Shown here: in pieces, positions 47,882 to 58,708 of the stretch
How the letters are laid out: every line of letters begins with the position of its first letter
Numbering within the stretch: the stretch's first letter is position 1
NCBI GenBank assembly: GCA_030248135.1
Contig: JASANC010001597.1
Span: forward strand, 1-64,000
DNA: 64,000 bases
Reading direction: 5' to 3'
DNA from: Theristus sp. LFF4_11
Taxonomy: Eukaryota > Nematoda > Chromadorea > Monhysterida > Xyalidae
Position numbers and translations under genes: made by a program
Notes under the pieces: model-generated
Seen by the model: the letters and a program-made list of their open reading frames with translations, nothing else
Databases searched by the model: none
Told to the model about the DNA's origin: nothing

Positions 47882-50800
47882 ATGTCCCGTCGCGTCGCCT
47901 ACTCTGGAAACTACCATAATCCGCACGCTACATCGGCGGATCAAACACACCGGCACAAACACCATGGACCTTGTGTGGCTTGTGGGTAAGTGTGTTGTGT
48001 TGGGTTTTGAAAAAAAATAAATGTCGCGCATTTTATCTGATGTTTCACATGGTGCTTTTACAGTCCATCTGGACTGTATAATATATACAACTAGCTGATT
48101 GGGTGGTTGCACATACGTGCAGTTGATTGATGCGTGCGTTCTGTGCACGCAAACTCCGCCTCCACAGCAGTGCTTGCACAGAATGCATCAACTGCACGTG
48201 TATGCAATCAACCAACATCAGCTAGTTGTACATTGTATATATTATCCAGATGGACTGTAAATAAATCAAAAAGCAATTCTGTAATTGAGCAAAAGCTCAA
48301 AAATCAGGCTCAAACTAAACTCTCAGCAACAAATCACACCATGCTGACAACGAAGATGACGGTTACGGTCTGCTTCGGAAAAATAAAAAAGACCGGGTGC
48401 TGGTCGTAATGGCGGCGGCGACGCCAAACCAAACAGTTTTTGGCGAGTATTTCCATGAAATCTCGAATTTTCAGGTAAGTATTCGGGACGGGTAAAGGTA
48501 AGTTGTTGACCTACCAATGTGGTGACATTTAGGACAATTTTTTTGCGGATTTTTAACCCGTTCACAATTTATGCAGTAATGCGGTGACCAAATGCTCGAG
48601 GTTCTCTTTTTTTGGCAACGGATTGGGCAAAACTTGCGTCTGTTCTTTTAATTCAATGTTGCGTCAGTTTTCGTCTTTGCCCATATACCAATTTGGTGAA
48701 TATTTGGCCAAATATTTGGCCAAATACTTGGGTAAACCAAGCCATACCAGTCACATTCATAACCATTTTACCCAGATTCGACTAGCGGAAACGCTTCGGA
48801 AACACGGCGACAACGTTTTGATATTCTGCGATCCATCAGTGGCCGGGTTCTTCATGCAACATTTGCACCACGGAATGCTGATCAAACAAGGCATGGTTGA
48901 TGTGAACATCGGCCAGTACGGACCGAACATCTGCGATAAACAGGTGCACTGCGAAATTGTGTAGCTGCTAATTGCGATACTGAAGTGTTATTAAAGTTGT
49001 TACTAAATCGTGTTCAACTTTTGTTAGAAATTGTGTGACAAAATTTAGTTGGCGTGTTTTTTTTACTACAGTTCATTTTATCACCCATTCCTGCAAACGT
49101 TTGAAACAGTCGACTTTTTGCCTCCGACAAATCGTTATCGACTCTTTCACCTTTGGTATTTGCATTGTTTCAATGTCCTCACGCGAAATCTGAAATTCTG
49201 GCATTCTTTAGTTCGTTCAAATTTAGTTTCAACAAAACTATTTCCAAGAAAAGCGATTTTAAAAAAGATGTTGCTTTCTTCTTTTCCTCAGATTTGGTTC
49301 CAATACAAAGCGGACGACGGGAAACGCGACGGCAAATTGATGCAGGACAGAATGAATATTATTTTGTGCGTTTTCATTTTTTTCGTCCTTAATTTGTAAC
49401 AAAATATCCTGTCAGAGGTATGTTGAAAAAATAATTTCAATCATTTAAAAAACTATACAGAAGAAAATTCTGTGGCAGCGAAGGCAGCATCATGCCGAGT
49501 CGGAGTCAGATCGTGCTGAACGGCTGTGACATCATTGACAATGACGTTGACAAGGTATACGGTAGATTGCTGTAGGTGTACGCAGTTGCCGGTTTTGGCA
49601 CGAAGTTAACTGGAGCAATGCGTGTGGCTTTCTTTGGATACCTGACTTAATAAACTGCGGGGGTTCGTGAAGTGACGTGACATGACGTGATGTGACGTGA
49701 CGCAATGTAACGAGACGTGGCGTGACATGACGTGGCGTGATGTGACGCAATGTAACGTGACGTGGCGTGACGTGACATGACGTGACGTGGCGTGACGTGA
49801 CGTGACGTGACGTGACGTGTGGTGACGTGACGTGTGGTGACGTGACGTGGCGTGATGTGACGCAATGTAACGTGACGTGGCGTGACGTGACATGACGTGA
49901 CGTGACGTGACGTGACGTGACGTTCCGTGACGTGACGTGTGGTGACGTGACGTGTGGTGACGTGACGTGACGTGGCGTGATGTGACGCAATGTAACGTGA
50001 CGTGGCGTGACGTGGCGTGATGTGACGCAATGTAACGTGACGTGGCGTGACGTGACGTGATGTGACGTGATGTGACGTGACGTGACGTGACGTCAGTATA
50101 AACAAGCCCGTTCATCGAATAATGTGTGCCTGCTTGTATGATTGTGACTGACCCGCGTTTTGCTATTGGTAGATTCTAATGTCTTCATAGAACGAGTTTT
50201 CCATTAAAAATGTTATTTTTTTTCACGTTGGTGGAATAATCAACATCATTTCAGGTCGTGGTGAGCGAGCGCATTTTCACCGACAATCCGACGCTGACCA
50301 GAATCCGTGGCCAGGCGGAGAAACGGTTGAGCAAAATTTTCGGCGGGCCGGCGGTCGCGATTGTGCCCGCATCGAACATACCGGGCGATTGCCTTGCGAA
50401 TCAGGTTTGCCTTGCAAACAAACTTGGTTGCATATTATCAGGTGATTGGTTGGTGATCACGTGATGCGTACTTTCTATGCGCAAGCGTTGCTACGGAGGT
50501 GCGGTCTGTCCTGCAGATTTTATACGGTCACGTGATCACCAACCAATCAGTTATTAGTTGATGTGATACCTAAATAAACTGCTGTGTGTTCACAAAATTG
50601 TGCAATCAGGTTTCTTTCCTTGACCACGATGTCATCGCCATTAGCAACCACGTGCCGAGTCAACTGTACCAAAGAAGCGAACAAGTATTGATGGACACTT
50701 TTGCTGATGGAAAAGAGGAAATCGAAATCGTACCACTGTACAGTCGATATGAGGTGATGTATCAGATGAGTCACTCATACACCGCAAATTTTGGGTATAA

Positions 50801-52408
50801 TGCTATAATCCACGTTTACGCACATAAAATAAGGCAGTCCTTATATTTTACATCAAGGCAGGCTCAGTCGCAGACAAGTTGTCTTTTTTTTTCAAGAATG
50901 CCAAGAGAATTCCCAATCGCATGTGCAAGGGAGAAAAAAATGAACAGAATGGAGCATACGGAGAATCAGTTCAATACGGAAACTTCAATTCAGCTGAGTT
51001 GATCCACCATCCATCCATCCAAGACACTGACAAAAACTGCAAGCAAACAAAAAACCGCACCATCACTGTTGCCAACGCTTCTCTTCTGCAGGCGACCCGC
51101 TGGAAGGGCGGTCTGCTGTCGACGTGCGGTCTCCACGTGACCACTCTGATGACCGACCGCAATTTGTACGTGCCGATGTTCGCCGGCGACCCGCGCAACC
51201 GCGGTCAGACCGCGCATGGTGACGATGAAATCTTTGACGTGGTGGACGCCAACACCGGCTACAACGTGGTCAGGGTCGAGATGGAAAGCCTGGTTGGTGT
51301 CCGAATGGGTGGTTTGAAGTTTTTGTTGTTGTTGTTGGGATTTTTAGGCGATGTTTTTAACCAGGGCTAACCCAGAGAAGCGTACAGAACGCCGTTGAGT
51401 AGGGCGCCCATCGAGTTTTCTCTGTCATTAAGTGCCTGTACACACCTCGGCGGGGCTCGATCCCCCGAGCGCACAGACTGCAGTCTAACGCACTACCACC
51501 AGGCCACGAGGGTGACAGTTTTCGACAGAAACGGAAGACAGTTTCGTTGGTTTTCTCCAATATACCTCAAAAAATGAATATAAAACTACGTACAGGCTGT
51601 TGTAACACAGTAATGGCTACCCGTCACAATACACAGGCACCCACCCACACACGCACACACAAACACACAGGCAGGCACACGATTTTTTGAGAATTTCCCA
51701 CGCACGCACACGGTTTCAGATCCGGTGGGGTACAATTCCGGCCCGCTAATTCCGGCCTGAAGAATTCCGGCCCGTTCATTCCGGCCCGAAGAATTCCGGC
51801 CCGAAGAATTCCGGCCCGGAGAATTCCGGCCCGGAGAATTTTCGCCAGCACGAACAATATTAAACCACACGAAGTGATTTTGGTAATGAAATAATAAAAT
51901 AAAAATATTGATGTTCACATGTTACAGTGTATTTTCAATGATGTTCGTCCTGTTTGCTTTTTTGGAAAGTAAAACCTTTTGGAAAAAAGATACTACAAGT
52001 AAATTTTTAAATTTTTTTATCATGAACAGGATTTGTGACCCTTTTACCTTATCAAAAAGGCTTGGCTTAGGATTAGGAACCTACAACAAGTCACTGCAAG
52101 CAAGTTCTAAACAAAAATAAAAAATCACTTAAGAATTTATTTACCAAAAATCACTTCGTGTGGTTTAATATTGTTCTTGCTGGCGAAAATTCTCCGGGCC
52201 GGAATTCTCCGGGCCGGAATTCTTCGGGCCGGAATTCTTCGGGCCGGAATGAGCGGGCCGGAATTCTACGGGCCGGAATTTCGCGGGCCGGAATAGTACA
52301 CGAGCCTTTCAGATCTGCCGTTTGGGTCTGTCATTGCGTTCGTTAACCTGGCCTCTGTTCGGCCCGCTTGCCGATCGACTGCTGGACGCTGCGAAGGCGC
52401 AATACTGA
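47882..52408 (+). CDS. Agmatine deiminase-family protein, probably catalytically dead
   Basis: Nine predicted exons with matching phases (47882-47985, 48327-48474, 48776-48943, 49292-49365, 49461-49554, 50255-50404, 50610-50753, 51092-51292, 52313-52408) give 392 aa, close to agmatine deiminases. By eye it aligns along the family: DVNIGQYGP for D.W.RD.GP; VVVSERIFTDNPTLTR for the segment after the EGGD motif; AIVPA; YVPMFAGDP for the VPqFgdp segment; and RLGLSLRSLTWP for GGG.HC.TQ..P. The fold family therefore looks right. However, the Arg-Asp pair, the GH.D motif (here GDCLAN) and the terminal His-Cys (here Arg-Ser) are all changed. Arginine-type hydrolysis is thus unlikely. No signal peptide is seen. 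A distant DDAH-like relationship, using the Cys in LLSTCGLH, is the alternative. Confidence 0.6.
48060..48259. mobile_element. MITE family C, copy 6, in intron 1 of the deiminase-like gene
   Basis: The ends TACAGTCCATCTGGACTGTA and ATCCAGATGGACTGTA are inverted, with TAGCTGATTGG inside. This is a variant subfamily whose outer ends differ from the copies at 19.6 kb. Confidence 0.7.
49673..50095. repeat. CGTGA pentanucleotide satellite
   Basis: About 420 bp of (CGTGA)n with interspersed CATGA, CGTGG and CGCAATGTAA variants fills most of intron 5 of the deiminase-like gene. The minus-strand frames are open in three phases (RHVTSRHVTS) only because the unit contains no stop. Confidence 0.9.
50438..50555. 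mobile_element. MITE family C, copy 7
   Basis: CAGGTGATTGGTTGGTGATC and ACGTGATGCG face GGTCACGTGATCACCAACCA and ATCAGTTA. It lies in intron 6 of the deiminase-like gene. Confidence 0.65.
50826..51030 (+). mobile_element. MITE family D, partial, with (ATCC)n
   Basis: AAAATAAGGCAGTCCTTATA, GGCTCAGTCGCAGACAA and GGGAGAAAAAAATGAACAG match the family D left half. The CCATCCATCCATCC that follows also follows the copy at 41594. Confidence 0.6.
51321..51515 (-). mobile_element. tRNA-derived SINE, copy 2 (intact head)
   Basis: On the minus strand, 51514 down to about 51445 reads as a tRNA-like head. It has an A box TGGCCTGGTGGTAGTGCG, an anticodon-type arm TAGACTGCAGTCTG with GCA in the loop (Cys-like) and a B box GGGATCGAGCCCCG. 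A body of about 110 bases and a (CAA)n-like tail follow. The second copy is at 27157. Confidence 0.75.
51732..52300. repeat. Long inverted repeat with GGCCGGAATTC tandem arms
   Basis: The arms are 51732-51884 and 52141-52300, about 155 bp each. Each contains about seven units of roughly 16 bp (AATTCCGGCCCGAAG) and a shared inner flank (TTACCAAAAATCACTTCGTG). The spacer is about 255 bp. The right arm ends 13 bases before the last acceptor of the deiminase-like gene. Confidence 0.85.
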
Positions 52409-54432
52409 GCGTGGGAAAATTGGACCGTGGGAAAATGGGACTGTGGAATATCACGTTTGGACAACTGCCGGTCGTTGAGTCTCGGATATACTGGATATGT
52501 TTAGGATCTTGCATGCTCTATTTCATAATCTTTTTTGTTGCAATAAATTTTCTGGTTGCAATAAATTGCATTGTGACAACAATTGGAGGAGGTCTTATAA
52601 AGCGAAGATTGGGAAGTAGAGGGGGTGGGATTTCAACCAAGTCAAAAATTTTCTTTTTTTAGTTTCACGCCATGTGACACTCCGCCCACTTTTGGTTGGG
52701 GGTCTTATAAGTGGGAGAAACCTTATATGCGAGACTTTGCGGCATTCACAAATAAAGTTAATACTGTCATTACTGTCATTCTATCATATATGACGTTAAA
52801 AAAATTCGAAAAACAATTGTGAAATTTAGAAAATTTAGTGACAAACGCCGATTAAATCGTTCGAACGGGTGACGGTTTGAGAAAGTTTTTTTTCAATATT
52901 TTGAACATTTTTCTCGTTCGTACCATTCCAACTGTCATACCATCGCTCATCTCAAGACAAGGACAAACAACAGAATTGTTTTTTTAAGTTTGTTTTGCGC
53001 ACGCGCGCAGCAAAATATAAAAAAAACTCACACGAAAATAAAAACAAACGTTTTTTATATTATTATTGTACTTTGTTAAAACGAAGGTAAACGGGCGAAA
53101 AATTTTAGTGTTGGTATCACCTCATAGTCTCCGGATGAAGATTTTTTCTCCATTATTATTTTCACGGTTTCGTAAGACAAACAAACAAAACAGCAAAACT
53201 GCGGAAGTAAGAGTGACACAGTGAGTGACTAAGATTTTGAGTAAAATAGTAACGTGCGTATATGCGTGAGAGAGAAAAGAATGCAAATTCTGGAAACTTT
53301 ATAATTCAAGTCGTTGGAATTTTGCTTCAAAGCACCAAGTCGGTTTCTCTGAGAAACGTCGAGTCTACTAAAAAACAAACCGAACAGTTTCACTGATTTT
53401 TTGCAGTGTTAAAGACGTTGTTTTCGCAAAAATTCAGATAAGATGCTCGTTTTTAGATTTTAGATTTTAGATTTAGACAATAGTTTCAGATTGTTTTTAG
53501 GTGCGCACCAAAGAAACACACATTTTCCTGTGTGAAAACTGAACTTGAATACCGAAACTAAACCGAAAGGTTAGTATCTCAAAACAAATCAACAGCAGCC
53601 TCAGACGGCAAGTCTAGCTATTGCATAATAGGTGTCAGTGTTTATTTATAAACTCGGAATGCCTTTCAAAAATGTTATAACTTTTCGATTGCGTTTGTTA
53701 TTGTTCTGATTTCTGAAGCTTATTGCGTTCGGTTTATTGCAAACAAACAACAACAAACAGTAACCAAACTGTGAATTTTCAAAACTGACATATCGAGAAA
53801 ATAAGTGTGTAGTACGTAGGCTGTCACTGTATAACAACCCTTGACAGTTAGTTATCAGTTTTAATGAATTTTTTTTATTGGGAACATAGGATGAATTACT
53901 GTCTGTTTTTTTCCATTGTTTAATTAATTTGCGTACGTTTCCTAATTCCAAAAGATAGCGTTTTTTCAGCAATTCAAAACCCATAAACTTTCTTGATTCT
54001 AATACTACCTTTGAAAAATATTAGCTTCTTGAATCCTATTGCACGCACAGATGGGACTTAGATAGGATCAGTTTCACGTTTAGCGAGGCGAACTCGTTGA
54101 AGTGACAACCGGGTCAATGACCTACGATACTGTCACTTTTAGGCAAATTTGAATTGCCGCGTCAAGTATACAATTCATTCAACACGCTACTATTGAGTCG
54201 CAGAACCAAAAGACTGGATAATGTATAGTGTAACTGTATTGTAGTTTATAAAGATATTTGAACATTAGCTCCGAAATTTTGAAACATGTTTCAAAAATAT
54301 TGGGACTTTCGTGAAGAAATATTTAGTGACGCGCAGCTTAGCTTTATGAATACTTTATGAATCAAAAAAAAATACTTTATGAATGCCGCTTAAACTTTTC
54401 AGATCTGAAAAGGCCAGGAACACTCGAATAAA
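52409..54432. other. Spacer with half a family A MITE
   Basis: AATAAA at 52542 and 52560 may serve the deiminase-like gene. A half copy of family A lies at 52583-52744. The rest is AT-rich, with a short AGATTTT repeat near 53455 and a family G fragment at 54318-54390. No gene was seen. Confidence 0.5.
52583..52744 (+). mobile_element. MITE family A, half copy
   Basis: GAGGAGGTCTTATAAAGCGA through CCTTATATGCGAGACTTTGCGG matches one half of the copies at 13.1-13.8 kb. Confidence 0.7.
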
Positions 54433-54946
54433 ATGGCCTCGATAAACTCAATATCAGTATTCGTACTTTTGTGGTCATGTTGTTGCATATTGACTTTTGC
54501 CGACGATGAAAAACGGTTTGACGTTGACACTTCCTCTGAAACAGAGGAGGAACAAAAAGTTGAAACTGAAAAAGCTGAAGATCCACAAAGAACTGAATTA
54601 AACTCTTCTAATAAAGACATGACCAAAACTGAACAATATCTGAAAACTAAAGAAGAAAAAACCGAACTGCATCCGGCCGGAGTCGAACCGTCCACTGAGT
54701 CCAATCAGCAGGACACGCTAACCGCTGAGCTATCGCAGCCGACCCTAGTGGACGTTGTTCCACTCTTGGGCACCGGACTAAACGATTCGCAAGACCGGAT
54801 TTTCAGCGTGGACGAAAGTAGTTTTCAGCACACCACGATTGGGCCAACGTTTGGGCAAAACTTGCCCACAACTTTTGATGCAACTTTTACCCAGGAGCTT
54901 CTGGCAACAACCACGGCAACGATGACAACAGAAAACGCAGTTATTG
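54433..54946 (+). CDS. Candidate first exon 1a of the Kunitz/lustrin gene
   Basis: It starts MASINSISVFVLLWSCCCIL with a hydrophobic core typical of a signal peptide. About 90 acidic, Lys/Glu/Thr-rich residues follow, then a Thr-rich end, and it stops at a phase 1 GTGTGC donor that fits exon 2. Bases about 54670-54740 read on the minus strand as a tRNA-like sequence, so part of this coding region probably derives from a tRNA or SINE. The frame stays open through the donor to 55197, so a retained-intron product is possible. Confidence 0.7.
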
Positions 54947-57900
54947 GTGTGTGCATTTTTCGTTCGAAATGTACGGTATTCGTTTTGCAAATTGCAACGC
55001 CATTTGTGGAGCTCTTTGTCTTTATAAAAGCTTTTGGAACAATTGATTTTCTGCTTGATAATAATTTTTTCTCAGCTCAGCTTCAAACCAAAACAACCGA
55101 AAGAAGAAAAAATTTCTACATGAACTTCAACAAAGGTTATATCATTTTAAAAAGTGTTTTAATGCCTTTATCAACAAATATGTATTTTATCATCTAAAAC
55201 CGTATTTTAATCGAATTCCGCTCTGAACAAAAACTCTCAAACACTCCCTCCACAAATTTTCCAAGGACGTGCTGAAACGAATTGAATTTGAAGTGATTTT
55301 GACGGATTGTGGGTGTTTTTCAAAAGATAAATAGCAATTTTATTATCACAGTGACCAAATAACTTGTCAGCCGGTTTTTTTCTGGAAAAGAAAAGCGGTT
55401 ACTAAGACCATTCCAAAATGACCTCACAGCTTAACAGAAAAGTCTTTTTCTGCAAACATTTTCAGTTCTAATATAATGAAATTCTGTTTGTGTGTGTGTG
55501 GGTGTATGCATTTTTGCGGAATCTGAAGTGATTTGATAAATCCACTAACACGCGTGCTTTACTGCGTTCGTTTTCGTGTTTGTTTGTTTGTTTGCGTTTT
55601 AGCGAGTGAGTGTGGAAATTTTGAAAGTCAAACAACCAATCATATATTCTTATGATGCCGGATAAAAAGTTTGTCATTTTTAGCGCATTCTAATGTGTAT
55701 AACAGTCTGTCATGTTGAAATGTTTTGCCAAAAAAGTATCACAGTCGAACAAAACTTCTGTCAGACGTAAAAACTGATTGGTTCCTTCAGTCACTAGGTT
55801 AATTTGTGGTTGTTTCGATTGGAATCACAATCAATCATAAACTTTAGATTTAGGATTTCAGTCTCTTGCCAAAAAAGTCAAACTCTCAGTCTCAAGCGTT
55901 TAGATACGAAGTTCCACACACAAAAAAAACTCAAAATTTAGGCGAAATTTTGACAAACTATTCAAACCTGTTGCTTTGTTTTCGACAAAAATAACAGAAA
56001 TACCCGAAAGTCTCGTCTAGTAGCGTCGCAGAATCATTCCAAATGCTACAAATACAAAAACTTCACATTTCATCATTATTTTTACTTCCGTTACTTCAAT
56101 TCATAAAAGCGGCTGAAAATACAGACAATTTGAAGGAAGATGAAAGGCAGTCGAAAGGTTAGCATCTCTTATCTATAGGCATCAGGTATTGTTACAGTAT
56201 GGCCGAATAAATAAGGCAGCCCGTCAAGGCGGGATCAGTCGCAGACTAGGAGTTGCCTTTTCAAAAATGCCAACATAACTCCTAATCATGTGTTCAAGGG
56301 AGCAAGAATAAACATTAATAACATATAACAAGAATAAGCATGAAGAATCCATTAGTCTGAAAAAAACACGTCAAATTTGGCACACAATTTGGTTTCTGAA
56401 CGTCTGATTTCTTTTATTCAAATTTCGCGCGCTCCTTGCACCCTGAAAAAACTGCCGTATTTACTCGGTCATTCCGTATATAACCGGTCACCTGCACCAG
56501 TATTGCATCTAACCTGTTACAAAACTAAAGCGCCATTCATGGAGGTTGAAGCGCGCATGACGCACGTCACTTCGCTACACATTCACTCACGAAGCAAAAA
56601 AAAAACAGCGCGCTTCAGCGCGCGTCAGCGCGCTTCAGTTTTAGAACATTCACACATTCATACGCACATTCATGTTAGCGCGCGTCAGCGCTCGTCAAAC
56701 GCGCTTCAGTTTTAGAACATTCACACATTCATACGCACATTCATGTTAGCGCGCGTCAGCGCTCGTCAAACGCGCTTCAGCGCGCGCGTGCATGAATGGG
56801 CCTTAATACAGAATCAGTATGTTCCGTTCGTCGCGACGTACTGTACGTCATTGTATGATCCTTTATTTTGGTCCCGAGACTCAATGAGCTCAAGAATAGG
56901 TGAACAGGTTGATGCATGACGCGGGAATTTAAAATTGGTAAATAGTGATCCGAGTCCCCCAAAATAAGGCCCGATCACTTAAGTTTTTTTTTGAAATGCT
57001 TTATTACAATTGACATTGGTTTCGTTTCACACGTCTGCACACGCATTCAGTCGCAGGACCCAAAAAATTGATAATACCGCCCTTATAAACGCGCCTGTGA
57101 GAGGGCGCCTTTACAAAATCCGTTTGACAGCAACTCAAAAAAACAACAACGCCATTTCGTTTCAGAGCACGCACTACTCTGCCAGCACGGTGTACCCGTT
57201 CGGGACAGCGTGACCAATCAGCTGCAGGCTTGCGTCACGTCACCAGCGGACTCTTGTCCCGCTGACCACTGGTGTCACGTTGGAATTGGCACTGGCAACT
57301 CATCGTCATGGACAGAGTTGGCGAGTTCGTATTGTTGCCCGCGGAGTAGTAGCGGTTCGTTTTTTTGTTTGTGTTGTGTTTATTTTTTGCTTTTTGTGGA
57401 GTTTCGATCGGTTCCATTGGAATCAAGTCAAGCCTGACCAAGCTATACTAAATAGTATGTTGTGAAAACATCACAGGAAAGGCTTCTGCCCAAAGAACAC
57501 CTCACTACAGACGGAGTGTACGGTATGGCCGAATAAATATGGCAGTCTCAATCAAGGCGAGATTAGTCGCAGACTAGGAGTTGCCTTTCTCTAAAATGAT
57601 ATTTCCGCCAATTGAGTGCGCATATGAACAGAATAGCACGAATTACCAATTAATTTTGAGAAACATGTAAAATTTGACACGCAATTGGTTTTCTGAACAT
57701 CTTTTTTTCATTGATTCAAATTTCGCGCGCTCCTTGCACCCTGAAAAAAGCTGCCATGTTTAATGGGCCATACTGGCATAGTTTTCACAGGCACAAAAAC
57801 TTCCGTCCTTGAAAACTCAGGCCTCAGCCGCTGTCACGTAGCGCCGACGAACGGTTTCGGTTCGCAGAGTCAGCAGCGATTCTGGTTTGACTGGACGAAA

Positions 57901-58611
57901 GGTCTGTGTCGGAACTTCACTTATTCCGGCTACGGCGGAAATGAGAACAACTTCGTGTCAATGGAGGACTGTTTGGACGCGTGTGCTGGACAAGCAGTAT
58001 TGGAGCATGCGCACCCGCAGGTCGGCGATGTTTCAGGATCAGTTGTCGTATCTATCAATTGAAATAAACCCAGCGACAAATACTGAGACAAAGTATTGTG
58101 GATTTATTCAAACGTGTCCGGACTAAAATGACGTCATTTGCTTTAAAAACGCCCCCGTTTGTCAAAGTACAGGCACTAAAATGTCAGTTTGATGTGACTG
58201 ATTCGACATTCACCATTTGTTTGCAGGAAGAAAAAAACCGGCTAAACGGAAAGTCTGGTTTGCTGTGAACGGCAAGCGCATGTTTGGCGGCACATGACGT
58301 CATTTCAGTGGGACACGTTTAAAAAATAGGTCATACCTACCTTGAGACTAATTACGTAACTTCTGATGACCCACTCTGGTTGCGCACAAAGTTTGAAACT
58401 TGATAATCAGAATCATAGTCGTCCGGGCTAATTTTTAAAACATTAGCTAATTGGTCGGTGAACACATGCATGTATTCTCTACTGATACAGAGTGACTGCA
58501 AACCCAAAGAAATGAAAAAAAAAAATTCTACCCCAATCAAATTTGAAGTGACAAAAAACGAACATTATTGTGTGTAAAATAGGAATACCACACGGCCAGC
58601 CATGAGGCGAC

Positions 58612-58708
<97 letters not shown>

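Noticed and set aside
49532..50115. Three long overlapping minus-strand frames rich in RHVTS
   Set aside because: They are translations of the CGTGA satellite, stop-free in several frames, and lie antisense inside an intron.
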